Assembly (NCBI RefSeq): GCF_029504735.1
Contig: NZ_JAQFIP010000009.1
Coordinates: forward strand, 92,387 to 156,386
Direction of reading: 5' to 3'
Length of the DNA: 64,000 bases
Source: Ereboglobus sp. PH5-10
GTDB lineage: Bacteria > Verrucomicrobiota > Verrucomicrobiia > Opitutales > Opitutaceae
Position 1 is the first letter of the stretch. The number at the start of each line of letters is the position of its first letter. Of the stretch, positions 9,401-18,636 are shown in pieces. The notes under the pieces are model-generated. The model searched no databases. It was given only the letters and a program-made list of their open reading frames with translations, and was not told where the DNA came from. Both the position numbers and the translations under genes were made by a program.

Positions 9401-9523
9401 GTCGGCGCGCTTTTTGCCGTGGCGATTGTGATGATTCTCGCGTCGTTCCTTTATCAAAAATACATCGCGCCGCGCGAAGGCGGAAAAACATCCACGCCGC
9501 CGCAACCTCCTTCCGAATCATGA
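6425..9523 (+). CDS. DUF2339 family large polytopic membrane protein
   Basis: 1032 residues. A membrane helix at about 4-25 is followed by a short coiled stretch (LSREARRTREEMAALRSRV) and a Pro/Ala-rich linker to about residue 135. From about residue 145 the protein is an almost continuous series of hydrophobic segments, well over twenty helices. FLSWLGAVAAFLAVAFFLKY opens the conserved DUF2339 (COG5373) region. The molecular role of the family is unknown. The stop codon overlaps the next start (ATGA), so the DUF3999 partner is translationally coupled. These two families are commonly neighbours. The start ATG follows an AT-poor region without a good Shine-Dalgarno. Confidence 0.85.
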   Translation: MEPFLIFLAFLLLLAFVAFPIWVMVRLADLSREARRTREEMAALRSRVNEKPSAPTPSPKVETPAPTTLVPAPAPMQISKLPEARPKVVAPPPRIVASAPPPIPGGQKPAQPVVSAAPPQIPPTTSPQEQPPNHSFNWEVFMGTKFLSWLGAVAAFLAVAFFLKYSIDRGLIPPIVRAAMGFVFGAGLVAGGLFAVRKTYPILGHALCAAGIVSLYGVTFACRALYHFPFFGVVPTFALMSLITAAAFTLAVRLRGKFIAILGLLGGFATPAMLSTGVDNPLGLFGYIALLNIGLYSVALHRRWNFLVVLGVIGTVCMQVGWAVKFLGDHNTLTAMIVCLVFDALFLAGYCAARRMGRETATHGRGVAAMVFVSLCFALYLGVDTVAAWRPWWLLGFVFLADACAMAVAALDRRAKDSVWLPAVAGIAVFVVLAAWTPVSVNPHSGLLPWALGAYFVFAVLHTAFPLILARVRPELNRAAGGLAAQFFAPLALLLVIMPVLRDPNVHWLVWPAILLIDFVAIICAAMTRSLGSIAASLVLTLATAAVWVCKIPVTMAGIPVPVLLVTGGFAILFFAASLWLGRRIGGAEKMGSGFTLALPALSSLLPFVLVVMMLARITLVDPTPVFGLGLVLTVMTLGLAKLLKNEWLPACALAGVLAICWTWFQDAHKMAVVFDAVRMIGKPPPANAYVGLGWFAGFYAIFAVFPFAFRGCFSNTRGPWLTAAAAGVLFFPLVYWMIKLWWPNDVMGIVPAMFALPALTSLTAVLRYDPPGHPRRMGRLALFGGVTLLFVTLIFPIQFSREWVTIAWALEGAALFWLYTRVPHRALPWAGAALLAVAFVRLALNPAVLGYHVRGDVPVLNWYLYTYGIAIACMFGGAWLLKRAGTQNDFTYVTVKILPALGAVLAFLLLNIEIADFFTAPGSHVLTLEFSGNFARDMSYTIAWALFALALLVAGIWRRQRVSRYAALGLLAIVAVKLVFHDLDKLDTLYRVGALFAVAIVMILASFLYQKYIAPREGGKTSTPPQPPSES

Positions 9524-10815
9524 AAAAACTACTCGCACTCATTCCGGCACTTTTCGTTTTCGGCGCGACGGCGCACGGCCTCAACCAGGCCGACTGGGAA
9601 TGCCGCCAGTCGTTTGATGTCGCGCAAGCCGGCCCCGCGCGCGTCTCCGTGCCGATCGACACGCTCGGCCGCGCCCGCGCGGATTTGCGCGACTTGCGGA
9701 TCGTCGGGCCGGACGGCGCCGAGCTGCCCTACGCGATGCTGGCGCTGCCCGATGCGCGCGCCGCCTATCGCGTTTCGCAAACCGTCGCGCCTCGCGCATT
9801 CGGCGCCGCGCTCGACGGCGCGGCCACGGTTGTCACCATCGAAACCGGCGTGGACAAACCGCTCGAAAGCATCGAACTCAGCATCCCCGATGCGAAGGAC
9901 TACATGAAACCCGCGCGCGTGGAGGTTTCGCCGGATCGGAAAAACTGGACAACGGTTGCCGGCGGCCAGCCGCTTTTCCGGCGCAACCAGGCCGGGCGTT
10001 ACGACGCGGTCGCGCAAAACACCCTTCCGCTCGGCGGGCGCGCGGCGGCGTTTGTGCGCGTCACGATTTACGACCAGGGACACGAGCCGATCGCCGTCGC
10101 GGGTGCGAAGCTCAGGGTGGTTGACGAGGTCGCCGCGCGCGACACCGTGCCGGACGAGGAGGTCGCCACGACGATCACAAACGTAAAACAGCTCGCGGAC
10201 GAAACCGTGCTCACAGTCGATCTCGGCGCGGCGAATCTCCGGTTGACCTCGCTCAGCCTCGCCGTCGGCGATTCGCTCTTTGCGCGTTCAGTGACGGTCA
10301 CGCTGCCCGCCGCCGGGGACGACACGGCGGACCGGGAAAACACGCTCGCACGCAACCGGCCCGTTTATTCGCGCACCTCGATCGGCGGCATCGAGACATC
10401 CGGACGGACAACGGTCGCGCTCGACGGCGCGTCCGTGCCCTCGCGGACGATTCTTGTGCGCATCGCCAACGGTGACAGTCCCCCGCTCGATATTCGCGGC
10501 GTGGCCGCGACACGACGTCCGGCGCACCTCGCCTTCAACCCGTCGGTCGCGGGTCGCCACACATTTCTTTCCGGCAACCCGCAGGCCGCCGCGCCGCGCT
10601 ACGACATCGCGATGCTCTCCAGGGAACTCGCGCGCCTGCCGTTGACGGAGATCGCCGCGGGGACGCTTGTGGCGACCCCCGATTATCGCGCGCCCGCCGC
10701 TCCCGCCGAACCGTCGCAGATCACCACGCGCATCCTGTTTTGGGTCGCGCTCGCCGTGACTGTCGGCGTGCTGCTTTACGTGATCGGCCGCTTGTTGCCC
10801 AAAACTGACAAGTAA
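9520..10815 (+). CDS. DUF3999 family periplasmic protein with C-terminal anchor
   Basis: 431 residues. The signal peptide MKKLLALIPALFVFGATAHG is followed by a large beta-rich periplasmic region of about 370 residues. One C-terminal membrane helix follows (TRILFWVALAVTVGVLLYVI), then a short basic tail. This layout and the coupling to a DUF2339 gene fit DUF3999. Its ATG overlaps the upstream TGA by 4 nt. Together the two genes probably encode one envelope complex of unknown function. The frame is also open far upstream inside the DUF2339 gene, but that is a compositional shadow. Confidence 0.8.
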   Translation: MKKLLALIPALFVFGATAHGLNQADWECRQSFDVAQAGPARVSVPIDTLGRARADLRDLRIVGPDGAELPYAMLALPDARAAYRVSQTVAPRAFGAALDGAATVVTIETGVDKPLESIELSIPDAKDYMKPARVEVSPDRKNWTTVAGGQPLFRRNQAGRYDAVAQNTLPLGGRAAAFVRVTIYDQGHEPIAVAGAKLRVVDEVAARDTVPDEEVATTITNVKQLADETVLTVDLGAANLRLTSLSLAVGDSLFARSVTVTLPAAGDDTADRENTLARNRPVYSRTSIGGIETSGRTTVALDGASVPSRTILVRIANGDSPPLDIRGVAATRRPAHLAFNPSVAGRHTFLSGNPQAAAPRYDIAMLSRELARLPLTEIAAGTLVATPDYRAPAAPAEPSQITTRILFWVALAVTVGVLLYVIGRLLPKTDK

Positions 10816-10986
10816 AAGCGTCCGTTTTCGTCTTCATCAACAGACCCACAACCAAATCTAATCCAACGAATTGCGAAAACACCCTCCCTCTTGTGAAAAT
10901 TGATTTCAGTCTGATTTTGACGAACGCAATAAACTTGTTCATTTTATGCGACTCTAGTTTTTCGATCAGTCACGCCAATTCGAACC

Positions 10987-11463
10987 ATGAAGCCGGTCAA
11001 AATTCCAGCATTTGAGCATTTCCTGCACGAGATGATTCCGCTCGCGAAGGCGATGGGCGTGGGCGTGGATTTGAGCGATGAAAACGCGCTCGTGCTCCGC
11101 GCGCCAAAGGAGCAAAATCGCAATTCGCTCAACACCGCGTTTGGCGGCAGCCTTGTTTCGCTGGCCACGCTCGCGGGTTACGGTGTCGTTTGGGATGTGA
11201 TGCGCAGCGAGCCCGCGGACGGAAAGGGCGCGACCGAAAAACCCCAGTGGCACATCGTCGTGAAGGAAAGCAAGGCCGCCTATCGCCGCCCCGTGATCGG
11301 CGACTTGATCGCTATTTGCGAGCGTCCCGCGCAAGCCGCCATCGCGGAGTTCAAGGACGCCTTCTCGCGCTACGGCAAGGCGAAGCTGAAGTTGCGCGCG
11401 CGCGTCGTCGAGGATGGCAAGACGGCGGTTGATTTTCAGGCGGCCTACGTCGTGTCGAAATAA
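10987..11463 (+). CDS. Hot-dog fold thioesterase, YiiD C-terminal-like
   Basis: 158 residues. The central block NSLNTAFGGSLVSLATLAGYG is typical of the hot-dog thioesterase domain found at the C-terminus of E. coli YiiD, with the loop before the long helix carrying Asn and the Gly-Gly pair. The strands KPQWHIVVKESKAAYRRPV and KAKLKLRARVVEDGKTAVDF match the remainder of the fold. It is expected to hydrolyse an acyl thioester in the cytoplasm, but the acyl donor cannot be read from the sequence. It is a stand-alone domain, followed 8 nt later by the phosphatase-like lipoprotein gene, so the two are probably co-transcribed. Confidence 0.8.
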   Translation: MKPVKIPAFEHFLHEMIPLAKAMGVGVDLSDENALVLRAPKEQNRNSLNTAFGGSLVSLATLAGYGVVWDVMRSEPADGKGATEKPQWHIVVKESKAAYRRPVIGDLIAICERPAQAAIAEFKDAFSRYGKAKLKLRARVVEDGKTAVDFQAAYVVSK

Positions 11464-11471
11464 GCGGCGTC

Positions 11472-12146
11472 ATGAAAGCGCGGGCTTTGCATGTGGGGCA
11501 GTCGGAACGCCGATTCTCCGGCGGGAGGCCCTTACTGCTTGTGTTGTTTTTGTGCGTGTTCGCCGCATGCGGATGCAGCATCACAAATGCGACGCAACCG
11601 GAAACAACCGAGTCCGCGAACGCGGAGGCGCGCAATCCGGAATGGGCCGTGCTCGTCAACAAGGAGATGAATCTATGGCGCGTGACGCCGACGTTTTACC
11701 GCTGCGAACAATTCAAAAAAAGCGAGGTTGCAGAGCTGCAGCGCCTGGGCATCCGCACGTCGGTCAATCTGCGCAATTTTAACTCGGACGACAAGGAGCT
11801 TGAAGGCTCGGAAATCAAACAAGTGCGCGTGCGCATCAACACATGGAGCATCACCGACAAGCACGTGGTTGCGGCGCTTGCCGCGATCCAGGCCGCGCAG
11901 GCGGAGGGGCCCGTGGTGTTGCATTGCCAGCACGGCGCGGACCGCACGGGGCTGGTGACGGCGATGTATCGCATCGTTTACCAGGGGTGGACAAGGGACG
12001 CCGCGCTCGACGAGTTGCGCAACGGCGGCTACGGCTATCACTCGATCTGGAAAAACATCCCCAAGTATATCCAAAAAGTGGATACGGAAAAAATCCGGAA
12101 GGCCGTTGACAGGCGGCTCGCCGGAGAGGCGGCGAAGGCCGGCTGA
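11472..12146 (+). CDS. Lipoprotein with dual-specificity/tyrosine phosphatase domain
   Basis: 224 residues. The hydrophobic stretch PLLLVLFLCVFAACGC ends in a lipobox-like AACGC, so it is probably lipidated and faces the periplasm. The catalytic P-loop is VLHCQHGADRTGLV at about residues 151-164, with the HCx5R signature: nucleophile Cys and Arg both present, followed by the T of the RTG motif. An upstream Asp in SFNSDD or INTWSITD could be the general acid. This is the cyanobacterial/bacterial DSP-like group often annotated as a tyrosine phosphatase family protein. The substrate is unknown. It follows the thioesterase gene at 8 nt. Confidence 0.8.
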   Translation: MKARALHVGQSERRFSGGRPLLLVLFLCVFAACGCSITNATQPETTESANAEARNPEWAVLVNKEMNLWRVTPTFYRCEQFKKSEVAELQRLGIRTSVNLRNFNSDDKELEGSEIKQVRVRINTWSITDKHVVAALAAIQAAQAEGPVVLHCQHGADRTGLVTAMYRIVYQGWTRDAALDELRNGGYGYHSIWKNIPKYIQKVDTEKIRKAVDRRLAGEAAKAG

Positions 12147-12222
12147 GCGAATCCAAAAAAGGAAACCAGTTGCCAGCCGGCGACACCGCCGCTATCGGTG
12201 GGAAACTTCATTCATAAATCCC

Positions 12223-12798
12223 ATGCCTCGCAAAAAAGTCTCCGTAAAAGCGCCGTTGAGCTCCGATCTTGCAAGCGTCCTCGTCACACCCGCCGCAATC
12301 AAGCGCCGGCTCAAGGCGCTTGGCGCGAAAATCAGCAAAATCTACGGCAAGGAGGAGGTCACCGTGGTGCCCATCATCAACGGGGCGATCTTTTTCACGG
12401 CGGATTTGCTCCGGCATGTGCACAACCCGATCCGCCTGGATTGCGTCCGCATTTTCAGCTACCGCAACAGCACCAAGTCGCACGGCAAACCGAAGCTCCT
12501 GCACAGCCTCACGCTCGACATCAAGGGCAAGCATGTGCTCGTGATCGACGACATCCTCGACACCGGCAAAACGCTTTCCGCCGTCGTCAACCTGCTGAAA
12601 AAACAAAAGCCGGCGAGCCTGCGCACATGCGTGCTCCTCGACAAAAAAGGACGCCGCGAGGTGGACTTCGAGGCCGATTTTGTCGGGTTCGAAATCCCCG
12701 ACAAATTTGTGGTCGGCTACGGCCTCGACTACGCCGAGCGTTACCGCGGCCTGCCGTGCATCGGCGTGCTCAAGCCGGAAAAACAGAAGCTGGCGTGA
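12223..12798 (+). CDS. hpt: Hypoxanthine(-guanine) phosphoribosyltransferase
   Basis: 191 residues. It salvages hypoxanthine or guanine to IMP or GMP using PRPP. The PRPP-binding motif VLVIDDILDTGKTLS is at about residues 105-119, the pyrophosphate loop INGAIFFTADL at about 51-61, and the base-binding Lys precedes FVGFEIPDKFVVGYGLDY, the family's purine-contact motif. The start at 12223 was chosen because the longer frame overlaps the previous gene and lacks homology. The gene converges on purB with 8 bp between stop codons. Both act in purine metabolism, but their opposite orientation argues against joint transcription. Confidence 0.92.
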   Translation: MPRKKVSVKAPLSSDLASVLVTPAAIKRRLKALGAKISKIYGKEEVTVVPIINGAIFFTADLLRHVHNPIRLDCVRIFSYRNSTKSHGKPKLLHSLTLDIKGKHVLVIDDILDTGKTLSAVVNLLKKQKPASLRTCVLLDKKGRREVDFEADFVGFEIPDKFVVGYGLDYAERYRGLPCIGVLKPEKQKLA

Positions 12799-12806
12799 GC
12801 CCGCGC

Positions 12807-14252
12807 TTACAATAGCTTTCCCGGCTGGTAGGTGGACGCACCCTTGACCCTGGCCGCGACGCGCCTTGCCTCGGCGACAAACGCATCGACCTGCTGCGGG
12901 GCGGCGCCGACAAAACGCGCGCTCTCGCCGAGAATCGACTCGAGCTTCGCTCGGGTGAGCTTGAGGCGCGCGTCGCCCGCGAGCCGTCCGACGAGGTCGG
13001 GATCGCCCCCGCCCGAGCGCATCGCATTCGCCGCGGCAAGCGCGTGCTCCTTGATTGCCTCGTGCGCCGTTTCGCGTCCCGCGCCGGCCTTGACCGCCTC
13101 CATCAAAATTGTGGTCGTGGCGAGGAAGGGCAGATTGCGCGTGTTCTCGGCGGCGATCGCGGCGGGGAACACATTCATCTGGCGAAGGATGGTCAGGTAG
13201 GTTTCGAGGAGTCCGTCGATGGCGTAAAACGCGTCGGGCAACGCGATGCGGCGCACCACCGAGCAGGAAACATCGCCCTCGTTCCACTGGTGCCCGGCGA
13301 GCGCGCCAGTCATGGTGACGTAGCCCGAAATGATCGTGGCGAAACCGCAAACGCGCTCGCAGTTGCGCGCGTTGACCTTGTGCGGCATCGCGGACGAGCC
13401 GACCTGGCCCTTTTGAAAACCCTCGGTGAGAAGCCCCTGCCCCGCCATGAGCCGGAGCGTGGTGGCGAAGCTCGCCGCCGCCGCCGCGACCTGGTGAAGC
13501 GCGGAGACAACATCAAAGTCCAGCGAGCGCGGATAAACCTGACCGACGGCGTTGAGCGCGGTGCGGAAACCGAGGTGCTTGACAACGCGGGCCTCGAGTC
13601 GCGCGACTTTTTTCGCGTCGCCGCCGAGAAGCGTGAGCTGGTCGAGCTGCGTGCCGACGGCGCCCTTGAGCCCGCGCGCCGGATACCGCGCGCAAAGCTC
13701 CCCGAGTCGCGTGAACGCGATGAGCAGCTCCTGCCCGAACATCGCGATGCGCTTGCCAAGCGTGGTGGGTTGCGCGGGCACGTTGTGCGTGCGGCCCGTG
13801 ATCATGAGCGCGCGATGCGCGCGCGCCTGCTTCGCGAGGGCGAGAAGCGCGGACGCGGTTTTCATGCGCACGACGGCGAGCGAGCGCTGGATTTGCAGCT
13901 GCTCGACATTTTCCGTGAGGTCGCGGCTGGTCAGGCCGAGGTGGATGAACTCGTGGCCGGCAAGATCGGAAAACTCCTCGATGCGCGCCTTCACATCGTG
14001 AAGTGTGACGCGCTCGCGCGCGGCGATGCCGGCGAGGTTGATATTGTTTTTGACGCGCTCGTAATCGGCGATTGCCTTCGCGGGAATCGCGACGCCGAGA
14101 TCACGCTGCGCCTTCATGACTGCGATCCAAAAATCGCGCTCGATGGCGATGCGCCCCGAAGGCGACCAGATGGCCTTGAGCGCGGGCGAGGCATAGCGCT
14201 CGGCGAGGACGTTGGGAATGGAATCAGCGGCGGAGTTGTCAGTGGTCGTCAT
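12807..14252 (-). CDS. purB: Adenylosuccinate lyase
   Basis: 481 residues. PurB releases fumarate from SAICAR and from adenylosuccinate, and so acts twice in purine synthesis. Family motifs in order are [15 protein letters not shown], the catalytic-His block [19 protein letters not shown], and the mobile signature loop [11 protein letters not shown] followed by CERVCG. The usual SAMPxKxNP is slightly altered here, with Ala after the Asn instead of Pro. The start at 14252 gives [20 protein letters not shown]; longer frames add a tail without homology. It ends 8 bp from hpt, with no hairpin terminator between the convergent genes. Confidence 0.93.
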   Translation of the reverse strand: MTTTDNSAADSIPNVLAERYASPALKAIWSPSGRIAIERDFWIAVMKAQRDLGVAIPAKAIADYERVKNNINLAGIAARERVTLHDVKARIEEFSDLAGHEFIHLGLTSRDLTENVEQLQIQRSLAVVRMKTASALLALAKQARAHRALMITGRTHNVPAQPTTLGKRIAMFGQELLIAFTRLGELCARYPARGLKGAVGTQLDQLTLLGGDAKKVARLEARVVKHLGFRTALNAVGQVYPRSLDFDVVSALHQVAAAAASFATTLRLMAGQGLLTEGFQKGQVGSSAMPHKVNARNCERVCGFATIISGYVTMTGALAGHQWNEGDVSCSVVRRIALPDAFYAIDGLLETYLTILRQMNVFPAAIAAENTRNLPFLATTTILMEAVKAGAGRETAHEAIKEHALAAANAMRSGGGDPDLVGRLAGDARLKLTRAKLESILGESARFVGAAPQQVDAFVAEARRVAARVKGASTYQPGKLL

Positions 14253-14560
14253 GGAAATTGAAAAATAAAACTGATGCAGGAAAACCGTGTTCGCGCAAGG
14301 AAGCGCTGCAACGAAAACGGAAAGGGAAACGCCCTCCGCGCCCCCTGCGCGCCTTTCCGCCAATTAAAAACGACCATCCGCGTTTTCACCATGCCGCCAA
14401 GGTGCAAATAGCGCTCGTTTTTATTTGCGCGACTCCGGTCATATCCAATAGCGTTTCTGACTGTTGGATGCCCGTCACTGTTTCAGCGGCGGGCATTGTC
14501 CCGCAAGTTCTCCCGAAAGTTTTTCCCTCAACACTAATTAATCCCAACCCTTCGTATCAC
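14253..14560. other. Divergent intergenic region between purB and rhaA
   Basis: 308 bp without a gene. It must contain the promoters of both divergent genes, but I see no convincing -35/-10 pair. In the rhaA leader, ATCCAA/TTGGAT (about 14439-14466) and ATGCCCG/CGGGCAT (about 14466-14497) can form two adjacent short hairpins. No known riboswitch is recognised. Confidence 0.35.
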
Positions 14561-15808
14561 ATGGATGCCTTCAACCTCGCCAAAGAACGCTACGCCGAAA
14601 TCGGCGTGGATGTCGAAAAAGTCCTCAAGACGCTCGCGCGCACACCCGTCTCCCTCCAATGCTGGCAGGGTGACGACGTCGGCGGCTTCGAACGCGCCGG
14701 CGCCGAGCTGACCGGCGGCATCCAGGCCACCGGCAACTATCCCGGCAAGGCCCGCACCGCCGACGAACTGCGCGCCGACCTCGACAAGGCCCTCTCGCTC
14801 ATCCCCGGCAAAAACCGCGTCAACCTCCACGCCTCCTACGCCGAGCTCAACGGCAAAAAAGTCGACCGCGACGCCTACACGATCGCGCAATTCGAAAACT
14901 GGGTTGCCTGGGCCAAAAAGCGCCGCATCGGGCTCGACTTCAACCCCACCTATTTCTCGCACCCGCTTTCCGCCGACGGCTTCACGCTCTCGCATCGCGA
15001 CGCCGGCGTGCGCAAATTCTGGATCAACCACGGCATCGCCTGCCGCAAGATCGCGCAGGAAATGGGCCGCCGCCTCGGCAAAACCGTGATCACCAACTTC
15101 TGGATGCCCGACGGCTTCAAGGACACCCCGGTCAACCGCCGCGAATACCGCGAGCGCATGGAGGACTCGCTCGACAAAATCTTCGCCGTCAAGATCGACC
15201 AGAAGCTCAACCGCGACGCGGTCGAGAGCAAACTCTTCGGCGTGGGTGTCGAGTCGTGCACCATCGGCTCGCACGAATTCTACATGGGCTACACCGTGAA
15301 GAACAAAAAAATCCTCTGCCTCGACGCCGGCCATTTTCATCCCACCGAGACGCTCGCCGACAAGATTTCCGCCGTCCTCCAATTTGTCCCCGAAATCCTC
15401 CTGCACGTGAGCCGCGGCGTGCGCTGGGACAGCGACCACGTCGTCACGCTCGACGACCAGACCCGCGCGCTCATGGAGGAAATCGTGCGCGGCAATTATC
15501 TCGACCGCGTGCATATCGGCATGGACTTCTTCGACGCGAGCATCAACCGCCTCGCCTGCTGGGTGATCGGCGCGCGCAACACGCAAAAAGCGCTGCTGCT
15601 CGCCCTCCTCGAACCCGCCGCGCAACTCCGCAAATACGAGGCCGCGGGCGACTACACCTCGCGGCTCGCCCTTCTTGAGGACGCGAAGGTGATGCCCTTC
15701 GGCGCCGTTTGGGACGAGTTCTGCAAACGCAACGACGTTCCCGCCGGCCACGCCTGGCTCGCCGAAGTGAAAGCCTACGAGCGCGACGTGCTCGGCAAGC
15801 GCGCGTAA
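14561..15808 (+). CDS. rhaA: L-rhamnose isomerase
   Basis: 415 residues, close to the 419 of E. coli RhaA. It converts L-rhamnose to L-rhamnulose, the first step of the phosphorylating rhamnose pathway. Diagnostic segments are [15 protein letters not shown] near residue 30, [27 protein letters not shown] with metal and substrate residues, [11 protein letters not shown] and VRWDSDHVV with conserved Asp/His ligands, and [12 protein letters not shown]. No rhamnulose kinase, aldolase or transporter lies nearby, so the rest of the pathway is elsewhere. The start at 14561 matches the family N-terminus. A strong terminator follows, so the gene is monocistronic. Confidence 0.95.
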   Translation: MDAFNLAKERYAEIGVDVEKVLKTLARTPVSLQCWQGDDVGGFERAGAELTGGIQATGNYPGKARTADELRADLDKALSLIPGKNRVNLHASYAELNGKKVDRDAYTIAQFENWVAWAKKRRIGLDFNPTYFSHPLSADGFTLSHRDAGVRKFWINHGIACRKIAQEMGRRLGKTVITNFWMPDGFKDTPVNRREYRERMEDSLDKIFAVKIDQKLNRDAVESKLFGVGVESCTIGSHEFYMGYTVKNKKILCLDAGHFHPTETLADKISAVLQFVPEILLHVSRGVRWDSDHVVTLDDQTRALMEEIVRGNYLDRVHIGMDFFDASINRLACWVIGARNTQKALLLALLEPAAQLRKYEAAGDYTSRLALLEDAKVMPFGAVWDEFCKRNDVPAGHAWLAEVKAYERDVLGKRA

Positions 15809-15837
15809 ACGCAATCACGCCAGGATCGCAACTTCCC

Positions 15838-15866
15838 AGCCAATGCGCGCCCCGCATTGGCTTTTT
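15838..15866 (+). terminator. Rho-independent terminator of rhaA
   Basis: A 10-bp stem AGCCAATGCG/CGCATTGGCT with a 5-nt loop is followed by TTTTT, 30 nt after the rhaA stop. Confidence 0.9.
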
Positions 15867-15912
15867 GCATAAAACCGGCAAGCCGCCTTTGCATCACGCC
15901 GCCGCTTGCTTT

Positions 15913-15947
15913 CCACCCGCCACTCGCTACTCACTAATTGCTACTTT
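15913..15947 (+). repeat. Heptad tract in front of metY
   Basis: Five consecutive 7-bp words CCACCCG, CCACTCG, CTACTCA, CTAATTG, CTACTTT end 1 nt before the metY ATG. No Shine-Dalgarno is present. No clear left arm of an inverted repeat was found here. Confidence 0.5.
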
Positions 15948-15948
15948 T

Positions 15949-17253
15949 ATGAAACTCACAGGACTTGGCACCAAAGCACTTCACGCCGGCCAGAAGGCAG
16001 ACCCGACCACGGGAGCTTGCGCCGTGCCGATTTACCAGACCAGCAGCTACACGTTTCGCGACACCGACCACGCCGCGAATCTTTTTGGCCTGAAGGAGGC
16101 GGGCAACATCTACACGCGACTCGGCAACCCCACGACCGACGTGCTCGAGCAACGCGTCGCGGCGCTCGAGGGCGGCAGCGCCGCGCTCGCCTTCTCCTCG
16201 GGCCAGGCCGCCATCACCGCCGCCATCCTCAACATCGCCGGCGCGGGCGACCACATTGTCTCCGTCGCGCAACTCTACGGCGGCACCTACACGCTCTTCC
16301 ATTACACGCTCAAAAAGCTCGGCATCGACGTGAGCTTTGTCGACGCGCTCGATCCCGAGGCGTTCCGCCGCGCCGTGCGCCCGAACACAAAAGCCTTTTA
16401 CGGCGAGGGTCTCGGCAATCCCGCGCTCAATGTGCTGGACTTCGAAAAAGTCGCCGCCATCGCCCGCGAAACCGGCGTGCCGCTCATCGTGGACAACACC
16501 TGCCTCTCGCCGATCCTCAACCGGCCCTTTGAATGGGGCGCCAATGTGGTCGTGCATTCCACCACCAAATACATCGGCGGCCACGGCAACTCGATCGGCG
16601 GCATCGTCGTGGACGGCGGCAATTTCGACTGGGGCAAACATGCCGCGAAATTCCCCGGCCTCACCGAGCCCGACCCGAGCTACCACGGCCTCTCGCATTG
16701 GGACGCGTTCAAGGCCTTCCCGCCCGCCGGCGGCGCAAACATCGCCTACGTCATGAAAATGCGCCTGCAGCTGCTCCGCGACACCGGCGGCTGCCCCTCG
16801 CCCTTCAACTCCTTCATGACGCTCGCCGGCATCGAAACGCTGCACTTGCGCATGGCGCGCATCTGCGAAAACGCGCTCAAAACCGCCGAGTTTCTCTCCG
16901 CGCATCCCAAGGCGGCCTGGGTCAACTATCCCGGCCTTCCCGCAAGCCCGCGCCACGCCAGCGCCAAAAAGTATTTGAAAAATGGATACGGCGGGCTTGT
17001 CGGCTTCGGCGTGAGGGGCGGCTACGAGGCGGGCAAACGCTTCATCGAGTCGCTGCAAATGTTCTCGCACCTCGCGAACATCGGCGATGCGCGCTCGCTC
17101 GCGATTCATCCCGCGAGCACAACGCACAGCCAGCTCAACGAGGACGAGTTGAACGCCTCTGGCGTGTCGCGGGACTTCATCCGCCTGTCGATCGGCACGG
17201 AGGATTTCGTCGATATCCAAGCCGACCTCGAACAGGCGCTGGCAAAGGTCTGA
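15949..17253 (+). CDS. metY: O-acetylhomoserine sulfhydrylase (Cys/Met metabolism PLP enzyme)
   Basis: 434 residues. It makes homocysteine from O-acetylhomoserine and sulfide using pyridoxal phosphate. Seen are ETIHAGQ-like [17 protein letters not shown] at the N-terminus, [20 protein letters not shown], the SGQAAI cofactor-phosphate loop, and the Schiff-base lysine in [18 protein letters not shown]. The C-terminal [20 protein letters not shown] block is characteristic of the sulfhydrylase branch; cystathionine synthases differ there. The 434-residue length also fits MetY. A heptad tract sits directly before the ATG. Confidence 0.93.
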   Translation: MKLTGLGTKALHAGQKADPTTGACAVPIYQTSSYTFRDTDHAANLFGLKEAGNIYTRLGNPTTDVLEQRVAALEGGSAALAFSSGQAAITAAILNIAGAGDHIVSVAQLYGGTYTLFHYTLKKLGIDVSFVDALDPEAFRRAVRPNTKAFYGEGLGNPALNVLDFEKVAAIARETGVPLIVDNTCLSPILNRPFEWGANVVVHSTTKYIGGHGNSIGGIVVDGGNFDWGKHAAKFPGLTEPDPSYHGLSHWDAFKAFPPAGGANIAYVMKMRLQLLRDTGGCPSPFNSFMTLAGIETLHLRMARICENALKTAEFLSAHPKAAWVNYPGLPASPRHASAKKYLKNGYGGLVGFGVRGGYEAGKRFIESLQMFSHLANIGDARSLAIHPASTTHSQLNEDELNASGVSRDFIRLSIGTEDFVDIQADLEQALAKV

Positions 17254-17267
17254 TCGGAGCAAATCAC

Positions 17268-17292
17268 AGGGGCGCGCGTGAGGTGCGCCCCT
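17268..17292. terminator. GC-rich hairpin between convergent metY and lipoprotein gene
   Basis: AGGGGCGC/GCGCCCCT forms an 8-bp stem with a 9-nt loop between the two convergent stops. Neither strand has a clear T-run next to it, so termination here is only plausible. Confidence 0.4.
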
Positions 17293-17314
17293 GCAAAAGG
17301 CGCATCCGCCTCAT

Positions 17315-18583
17315 TCAATTCCGCATCTGGCTGCGGTAGATTACCACGTCTTTTGTCGCCGCGCCGATGGGCAGCGCGGCGGGGTCGGGCACGGTGATCG
17401 TGAAGCGCTGGGTCTGCTGCGTGTAGGCGTTGCCTTTCCCGTCAAAGAAAGTGAGCTCGGCCTGGTGCTTGCCGGGTGGCAGTTGAATCGCGGCAAAGCT
17501 GAGGTAGCGCGGAAGGTTGTCCCAACAGCGGGTGTCGGCGCGCGTTCTGGTCGAGGCGGAGATGATTTTTGAGGCGAACCCCGCGAGGAGCAGCGCGCCG
17601 GTGACAATCTGCGCATCCTTGCTGTTGGAGCTGTTCGACACGGCCATGGCTCCGATCAATCCGACATCGCCAATGGTATCGGTCGTGCGCTTGAAGGCGG
17701 CCTTGTTGCCGAGGATTTGGTCCATGACGCGTCCGCCGCGCGTGATGGCCTGAAAACTCACGTCGTCGTAGGGCGGCAGCGCATGGCTGCGTCCGCCGAC
17801 AGTCAGGCGCGCGGAGGTCGCCGAGGCGGGCACGACGCGGTAGAGGAGTTGCTGGCCGCTGTCGCCGCCGGCGTATTTTTTCGGGCCGGGACTGTAATCG
17901 ACAAACACCATGACGTTGGCCGCCGTCTCATAGTCGGGAGGCGCGGCGCGCTCCTGCGCGGCGGCGCTGGCACGCGCCCGCTTGAGCGCGTCGGCGCCGG
18001 CGTCGGGACTGTGCGGATTGAGTTTTGCCGAGACGTAACCGTCGAGGTAATCGAGCAACACGTAATCGCCCGCGTATTCCTTGTTCAACGTGTCGGAGTC
18101 GAGCAACTGCCCGGTGCGGAAGAGGGCGCGCGCGTTGTCGGGCTCGCCCGCGGCCCAGTATATAATGCCGCGATAAAAATTGGCCATGACGCGCTCGTAG
18201 GCCTCGCCGACAAAGGGTTTGCTGGCCTCTTGGGTGAACATGCCGCGCGACTTGGCTGCGGCCTTGTTGATGTTGCCGTAATTGGCCGCGGAAATCGCGA
18301 GCGCGTCGTCAAGGGCGGGGGTGGCAATGTCGGATTCGCCGCGGCGGAGCGCGGCCAGCCCGAGCCGGTATTGCCAGAGGGCGCGATCCTTTTCGGAAGC
18401 GGCGGCGAGTTGGTTTTGGTAATCAACAACCGCATCGCCCGTAGGCGCGGGCGGAGGCGGGCGCGGGGGCGTGGTCGAGCAACCAGTGATGAATAACAAC
18501 GCGACAGTTAAAATAAACAAAGTAGCACAGGCCGGTGTGCCTGTGCCGTTTTTGTATTTCATATAAACTATTTTGTTAGTCAT
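17315..18583 (-). CDS. Outer-envelope lipoprotein, COG3014-like
   Basis: 422 residues. The signal peptide has the core CATLFILTVALLFITGCS, a lipobox with lipidated Cys, followed by a proline-rich linker. The mature region starts with a tetratricopeptide-like helical part (LAAASEKDRALWQYRLGLAALRRGESD, then AYERVMANFYRGIIYWAAGEPDNARALFRTG) and ends in a beta-rich domain. The same composition occurs in COG3014 lipoproteins that neighbour LpoB- and YcfL-type genes, as here. A role in peptidoglycan-synthase regulation is inferred from context only. The start at 18583 is uncertain; the ATG at 18562 is equally possible. It is the last of five minus-strand envelope genes. Confidence 0.7.
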   Translation of the reverse strand: MTNKIVYMKYKNGTGTPACATLFILTVALLFITGCSTTPPRPPPPAPTGDAVVDYQNQLAAASEKDRALWQYRLGLAALRRGESDIATPALDDALAISAANYGNINKAAAKSRGMFTQEASKPFVGEAYERVMANFYRGIIYWAAGEPDNARALFRTGQLLDSDTLNKEYAGDYVLLDYLDGYVSAKLNPHSPDAGADALKRARASAAAQERAAPPDYETAANVMVFVDYSPGPKKYAGGDSGQQLLYRVVPASATSARLTVGGRSHALPPYDDVSFQAITRGGRVMDQILGNKAAFKRTTDTIGDVGLIGAMAVSNSSNSKDAQIVTGALLLAGFASKIISASTRTRADTRCWDNLPRYLSFAAIQLPPGKHQAELTFFDGKGNAYTQQTQRFTITVPDPAALPIGAATKDVVIYRSQMRN

Positions 18584-18636
18584 CTTTCGCTCGCAAACAG
18601 GAGCGGTTGCACTGTTCCCGTCCGGTTATACAATGC

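Noticed and set aside
7549..9519. Upstream extension of the DUF3999 frame through the DUF2339 gene, giving a protein of more than 1000 residues
   Set aside because: The extension is Arg/Ala-rich shadow coding opposite phase to a good membrane protein. The ATG at 9520 starts a proper signal peptide and overlaps the upstream stop in the usual coupled way.
17255..17335. SAM-type riboswitch associated with metY
   Set aside because: The region is downstream of metY, and the hairpin there is a simple stem. The short 82-bp space upstream of metY has no room for a riboswitch and contains only the rhaA terminator region and the heptad tract.
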